Source: UBA1422 sp041859095 (GTDB taxonomy: Bacteria > Bacillota > Clostridia > Peptostreptococcales > Anaerovoracaceae). Taken from it: a stretch of DNA of 64,000 bases. The stretch covers positions 36,453 through 100,452 of the forward strand of contig JBHEKY010000039.1 of the NCBI GenBank assembly GCA_041859095.1, written 5' to 3'. The notes below the pieces were generated by a model that saw only the letters and a list, made by a program, of their open reading frames with translations, did not search any database and was not told the DNA's origin. This document shows, piece by piece, positions 60,463-64,000 of this stretch. The position numbers and the translations under genes are program-made. Every line of letters begins with the position of its first letter. The first letter of the stretch is position 1.

Positions 60463-60864
60463 ATGAGTACGGATTTAGGAGAATTTCTCGGTTACACAAT
60501 CATCACCCTCTATGGTTTAACAGTCCTGAACTACTTCGTAAAGCTTGCTAATAGAAAACTCAGAGCAATTATCAATAAGAACAAGGCCGTGGCGAAAGTT
60601 TTTTCTCTTCTGATGAAATTCATTGTTAAAAATCACAAGTTGTTCGGGCTGCTCACCATTGTTGTCCTGCTAAGTCATGCAACCAACCAATTTCTAATTT
60701 ACGGAATCAGTTTAACCGGCGCCTTGGCTGCTTCCCTCCTTTTTCTTCAGGTAGCCTTGGGAATCTACGGTTATAAAGCGAAAAAAAAGGGGAAGACTTG
60801 GCTGCGAATCCACCGAAGTGTTGCCGTGCTCCTCCTGGTGGCAATCGGCACCCATGCTCTTTGA
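60463..60864 (+). CDS. Small cytochrome-b561/ferric-reductase-like membrane protein
   Basis: A 133-residue protein with four hydrophobic spans. Histidines occur near matching membrane faces (KNHKLFG, LLSHATNQF, RIHRSVAVLL, GTHAL), the arrangement expected for one or two bis-His heme b sites, as in cytochrome b561 or ferric-reductase-like transmembrane proteins; heme binding is inferred. AAGGAGG lies upstream of the ATG. The next gene encodes a cytochrome-b5-like lipoprotein, so the two could pass electrons across the membrane to an external acceptor. Confidence 0.72.
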   Translation: MSTDLGEFLGYTIITLYGLTVLNYFVKLANRKLRAIINKNKAVAKVFSLLMKFIVKNHKLFGLLTIVVLLSHATNQFLIYGISLTGALAASLLFLQVALGIYGYKAKKKGKTWLRIHRSVAVLLLVAIGTHAL

Positions 60865-60958
60865 CGACGACCTGACCACGTACGGAACTGGGATTAAGGC
60901 ATAGATCGAACTACATTCGAATGTTAATTTGGTATTAGTGGAATAGGAGGAGACGAAG

Positions 60959-61300
60959 GTGAAAAATAAATGGATATTAGCTGCTTTCCTTATTTTAACA
61001 ATGGCGACCTGCCTGATGGTTACGGGCTGCGGCGGGCCGGATCCGGTGCCGGAGGAAGACCTGATCGAACTGACCCTGGAGGAACTTGCCCAATTTGACG
61101 GGAAAGAGGGTAGACCGGCCTATATCGCCGTCGACGGAGACATCTATGATGTTTCCAAGGTCTCTCGATGGAGAAACGGCCAGCACAACGGATTTACCGC
61201 TGGAAATGATCTGACAGAGGAAATCAAAACCATATCCCCCCACGGCGTATCCAAGCTGAAGACCGTGCCCATGATCGGGAGGGTCAAAGATGCAAGTTAA
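60959..61300 (+). CDS. Cytochrome-b5-like heme-binding lipoprotein
   Basis: The GTG start follows AGGAGG at 60945-60950 with 8-bp spacing and gives 113 residues. A signal peptide ends in the lipobox LMVTGC, so the mature part sits outside the membrane on a lipid anchor. The domain ELTLEELAQFDGKEG, AYIAVDGDIYDVSKVSRW, GQHNGFTAGNDLTEEI, SPHGVSKLK matches bacterial cytochrome-b5-like heme/steroid-binding domains; His in GQHNG and SPHG may ligate heme. It follows the heme-b-like membrane gene by 94 bp. Confidence 0.85.
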   Translation: MKNKWILAAFLILTMATCLMVTGCGGPDPVPEEDLIELTLEELAQFDGKEGRPAYIAVDGDIYDVSKVSRWRNGQHNGFTAGNDLTEEIKTISPHGVSKLKTVPMIGRVKDAS

Positions 61301-61535
61301 GGGGAATTATTAAGAGATTTTAAGATAATAACGCTCTATAAACAGTTAAAAACCGGCTCGGATAAACGAAAAATGTCGAATCGTTATGGAATATAGGTAA
61401 AGAAAAGCAAGCGGGACTTGACTACGGGAATGCTGTTGTGATATATTTAAAAAAAGGGAATATTGTAATTTATGGAAGCAATGATTTGGGATTAATATGG
61501 ACGCATTCCCCCAGATCGAAGAGAGCTAATAGCGT
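61301..61535 (+). other. Non-annotated interval with a start-less open frame
   Basis: No gene with a start and ribosome binding site is seen. From about 61367 a frame stays open without a start codon and reads LDYGNAVVIYLKKGNIVIYG and similar protein-like text, then continues in frame through the terminator into the VWA gene. It may be an untranslated leader or the decayed end of a lost gene. No known riboswitch consensus was recognised. Confidence 0.35.
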
Positions 61536-61563
61536 AACCGACCAGAATGGTCGGTTTTTTTGT
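61536..61563 (+). terminator. Terminator upstream of the VWA gene
   Basis: AACCGACCA, loop GAA, TGGTCGGTT continuing into a TTTTTTT run; a 9-bp perfect stem. Confidence 0.9.
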
Positions 61564-61626
61564 GATCCACAGAAAGGAGGGTTGACTGGAATGGGAATAA
61601 AATTTCGAGGAAGGGAGGAACAACCA

Positions 61627-64000
61627 ATGAACATGAAAAATTATAAATGGATATCTTTTATTTTATGTCTGGCAATGATTTTCAGCGGATTTGGGGGAGT
61701 TGGGTATGCGGGGACTGAAACTCCTGCACATGAATCGGATTCTGGTGTGAATATTGCATCACCGGAAGCCATAGTCTCAGCGCCAGGGACAACGGTAACC
61801 GAGAATATTGCGCCAATAGCGCTGCCGGATTTTGTGGAAATAGAAATGAACACCCCTGTTAAAATCTCTGTTTTGACCAATGACAGCGATATTGATCAGG
61901 ACAGTCTGACTATTACCACGGTCACTTCGATAATGAATGGGGCCGTTGTGATAGGCGATGATTCCATTTGTATTTTTACGCCGGATAAGGATTTTACCGG
62001 AACAGCTTCCTTTGAGTATGAAATCAGCGACGGTCGAAATGGGACCTCCGTGGGTAAGGTTGAAATTAATGTCCTACCGAGAACCCTGGAGCCACCTGTT
62101 GGTGATCTGACTAACAAGGAAGAAGTTGTAGACATTATTGGAGATAATCCGGATAATTTGACTGAGTTCTCAGACGGAGATATGGATGCTCCCGATTTCT
62201 ATAACCCAGCGCAGCAAAGGCTTGCCAGGATGGCAGCAGTGTCAACCAGCAGCGGTGACTTTATCTGGCCGAATCCAGGTGCTATTAATCTGACAAAAGT
62301 GGCTGAACCTGTACCAGGATCATCCAATCAGTGGAGGATTACCCTGACAATAGAAGGGAAAAATATCTCTACAACCAGTGACGTCGTGTTGGTGATTGAC
62401 AAGTCGGGAAGTATGGCAGGACCTAAAATGACCAACACCATTGCAGCAGCCAAAGAATTTGTTGATCAATTGTTACTGGAAGACGGAACAACTAGAATTG
62501 CAGTTGTTTCTTTTGATCAAACTCAGCATATGGTGGCGAACTTTACAACCTTCGACAATAAAACTAATTTAAAAACATCAATTGGAGGGATATCAGCCTT
62601 AGGTGGAACAAATATCCAGGCAGGAATCCACCAGGCTCAATTGTTGTTAGGCGCCTCCACAGCGGATAACAAATTCATGGTTTTATTGGGAGATGGAGAA
62701 CCAACCTATAGTTATCGGGTCAGCAATGTTAGTGGGATAACCATGAATACACACAATAAAAATTCGACTCCAACTTTTACCTATTCCGACCCTCAGATAA
62801 CAGGAATTAATTATACCAATATTGTTGGTAGCGGTTCGAGCTATTTATTAAATGAAAATTCCACATATCAAATGCCTTGTACGTTTGCAGGACATAACCA
62901 TGGTCCATTTGCAACAACTTTCCCAGCCAACAATGGTGTACCAACTATATACGAAGCTGGATTGGCAAAGGCCAGTGGAACTGATATTTATTCTATTGCC
63001 TTAAATGCGGGGACAAACGGGCAGTATGTTTTAAATCAATGCCAAAATAGTGGGTATTATGAGATAACCAATGATCTTACCGCATTGAGCACAGTTTTTT
63101 CTGAAATAGCTGGAAATATTGCTTTTGCAGCCAGCAGCGGTAGGGTAAGTGATCCAATGGGAGAAATGTTTAATCTGATAAGCAGTGCAAGTGGGATCCA
63201 AGTGTCACAAGGCACTGTCAGCATTCCAACAACCAATTCAATTAGCTGGAATGTTGGCAATATTGTTGAGGGATCCAATGCAACAATGTCTTACCTTATC
63301 CAGATTAAAGCCGGTGCTGATGTTAACATCATTTATCCAACAAATCAAACGACCACTTTAACCTATGATGATGCTAATGGGGAGCCTGCATCGGAGGATT
63401 TCCCAATACCAGAAGTTTCCATCGGTGGCGGAAGCATACTGATGAAAGGATATCTGGTAAATAATATTGGCCAGCCTATTAATTCTTCAGGGGTAGTTGT
63501 TGAACGCCCTGATCTTGCATACAGATTGTTCGATACCAGTTATCCTAATGCACCTTTGGATTATAACCAAACATATCATGTTACACGGGAAGCGATAAGC
63601 GGATATGAGTATTCATTATTCACCTGGAATGATACCACCGGAACGGCGGTATCGGTGCCAGTATACCTGCAATCGTCTGCACCAACTCAAACGGTATGGT
63701 TTGGTTATAAAATATCTCCCCTGACGGTCACGGGCTACAGCGGCGTCTATGACGGAGCCGCCCACAGCATTACCGTAAGCGGCCTGATCGCTGGGGATGT
63801 GGTCAGCTACAGCCTGACAAGTGGAAGCGGATTTAGCACGACGCTACCGATGTTCACGGATGTGACCCCGGCAACAACAGTGTATGTGAAGGTGACCAAT
63901 CCCAACTACCTTGACAGGACCGGAAGCGGGACCGTGACCATCACGGCCAGGCCCATCAGCATCACCGCTGACAGCGCCAGCAAGGTCTATGACGGAATCG
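61627..64000 (+). CDS. Secreted VWA-domain surface protein, truncated at window end
   Basis: The frame is open from 61627 to the last base (791 codons). GGGAGG precedes the ATG; an in-frame ATG at 61591 behind AAAGGAGG is an alternative start. A signal peptide (MKNYKWISFILCLAMIFSG, ending near GYA) leads to a cadherin/Big-like module (about 60-145: VLTNDSDIDQDSLTI, GTASFEYEISDG), then a von Willebrand factor A domain with a complete MIDAS: DKSGS (Asp258, Ser260, Ser262), Thr328 in GGTN and Asp356 in LGDGEPT. After a hinge region, MBG/YDG-type beta repeats begin at 63721. Probably an adhesin; the anchor lies outside the window. Confidence 0.9.
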   Translation, partial: MNMKNYKWISFILCLAMIFSGFGGVGYAGTETPAHESDSGVNIASPEAIVSAPGTTVTENIAPIALPDFVEIEMNTPVKISVLTNDSDIDQDSLTITTVTSIMNGAVVIGDDSICIFTPDKDFTGTASFEYEISDGRNGTSVGKVEINVLPRTLEPPVGDLTNKEEVVDIIGDNPDNLTEFSDGDMDAPDFYNPAQQRLARMAAVSTSSGDFIWPNPGAINLTKVAEPVPGSSNQWRITLTIEGKNISTTSDVVLVIDKSGSMAGPKMTNTIAAAKEFVDQLLLEDGTTRIAVVSFDQTQHMVANFTTFDNKTNLKTSIGGISALGGTNIQAGIHQAQLLLGASTADNKFMVLLGDGEPTYSYRVSNVSGITMNTHNKNSTPTFTYSDPQITGINYTNIVGSGSSYLLNENSTYQMPCTFAGHNHGPFATTFPANNGVPTIYEAGLAKASGTDIYSIALNAGTNGQYVLNQCQNSGYYEITNDLTALSTVFSEIAGNIAFAASSGRVSDPMGEMFNLISSASGIQVSQGTVSIPTTNSISWNVGNIVEGSNATMSYLIQIKAGADVNIIYPTNQTTTLTYDDANGEPASEDFPIPEVSIGGGSILMKGYLVNNIGQPINSSGVVVERPDLAYRLFDTSYPNAPLDYNQTYHVTREAISGYEYSLFTWNDTTGTAVSVPVYLQSSAPTQTVWFGYKISPLTVTGYSGVYDGAAHSITVSGLIAGDVVSYSLTSGSGFSTTLPMFTDVTPATTVYVKVTNPNYLDRTGSGTVTITARPISITADSASKVYDGI
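63721..64000 (+). repeat. Start of 80-residue MBG/YDG-type repeats
   Basis: VYDG occurs twice with its TATGACGGA coding at 63748-63756 and 63988-63996, exactly 240 bp apart, each preceded by an LTVTGY/ISITAD strand. The second copy is cut by the window end. The segment is visibly more GC-rich than the preceding part of the same gene. Confidence 0.65.

Noticed and set aside
61301..61626. Cyclic-di-GMP riboswitch before the surface protein gene
   Set aside because: Such switches often precede clostridial adhesins, but neither class I nor class II consensus elements were found.

Overview
The window looks like one contiguous stretch of chromosome from a Gram-positive (monoderm) anaerobe of the class Clostridia. 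The evidence is strong AGGAGG-type ribosome binding sites, TTGACA/TATAAT promoters, the clpP-clpX-lon-engB order, a division and cell-wall (dcw) cluster with a PASTA-tailed SpoVD-type penicillin-binding protein and DivIB/FtsQ, lipobox lipoproteins, an arginine deiminase operon and a PduL-type phosphotransacylase. A Eubacteriaceae-like lineage is my guess only. No phage, transposase, CRISPR array or rRNA was seen.

Layout: 1-6000 holds a 5'-truncated uvrA, an EamA transporter, pncB and, convergently, class II aldolase with a 46-residue membrane protein. 6000-9800 holds an RluA-type synthase, three tandem type I signal peptidases (the first lacks the catalytic lysine), smpB, a coiled-coil protein and tmRNA. 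9800-18600 holds a lipoprotein, threonine aldolase, an MreB paralogue, a THUMP methyltransferase, a MocR-type regulator that has lost its PLP lysine, and arcB-arcA-arcC. 18700-27100 is a protein quality-control block (CYTH protein, tig, clpP, clpX, lon, engB) followed by a DUF1232 protein, hpt and pduL. On the minus strand, 27200-29900 carries lgt-ychF-leader ORF-deoC.

29900-42800 holds sfsA and then the dcw cluster: mraZ, rsmH, ftsL, a PBP, murF, mraY, murD, ftsW, murG, ftsQ and ftsZ. The usual murE, murC, murB and ftsA are absent from their positions. 42900-54200 holds an rRNA 2'-O-methyltransferase, pheS-pheT, an extended zapA, mutS2, argS, a radical SAM protein and a TPR protein.

54200-60240 is the most unusual region. 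Two tRNA operons (Asn-Leu-fMet and Met-Val-Asp-His-Gln-Cys) bracket about 5 kb that carries two paralogous L,D-transpeptidases sharing an unusual promoter-like motif, a flavodoxin-fold reductase with an apparent internal deletion, a LapA-like protein and a heliorhodopsin. After it come a small heme-b-type membrane protein, a cytochrome-b5-like lipoprotein and the start of a large secreted VWA-domain surface protein with 80-residue MBG/YDG-type repeats, cut off by the window end.

Together the genes describe growth, division and envelope maintenance, with accessory light-sensing, redox and surface functions at the right end. All functional calls come from reading the sequence; no database search was run.
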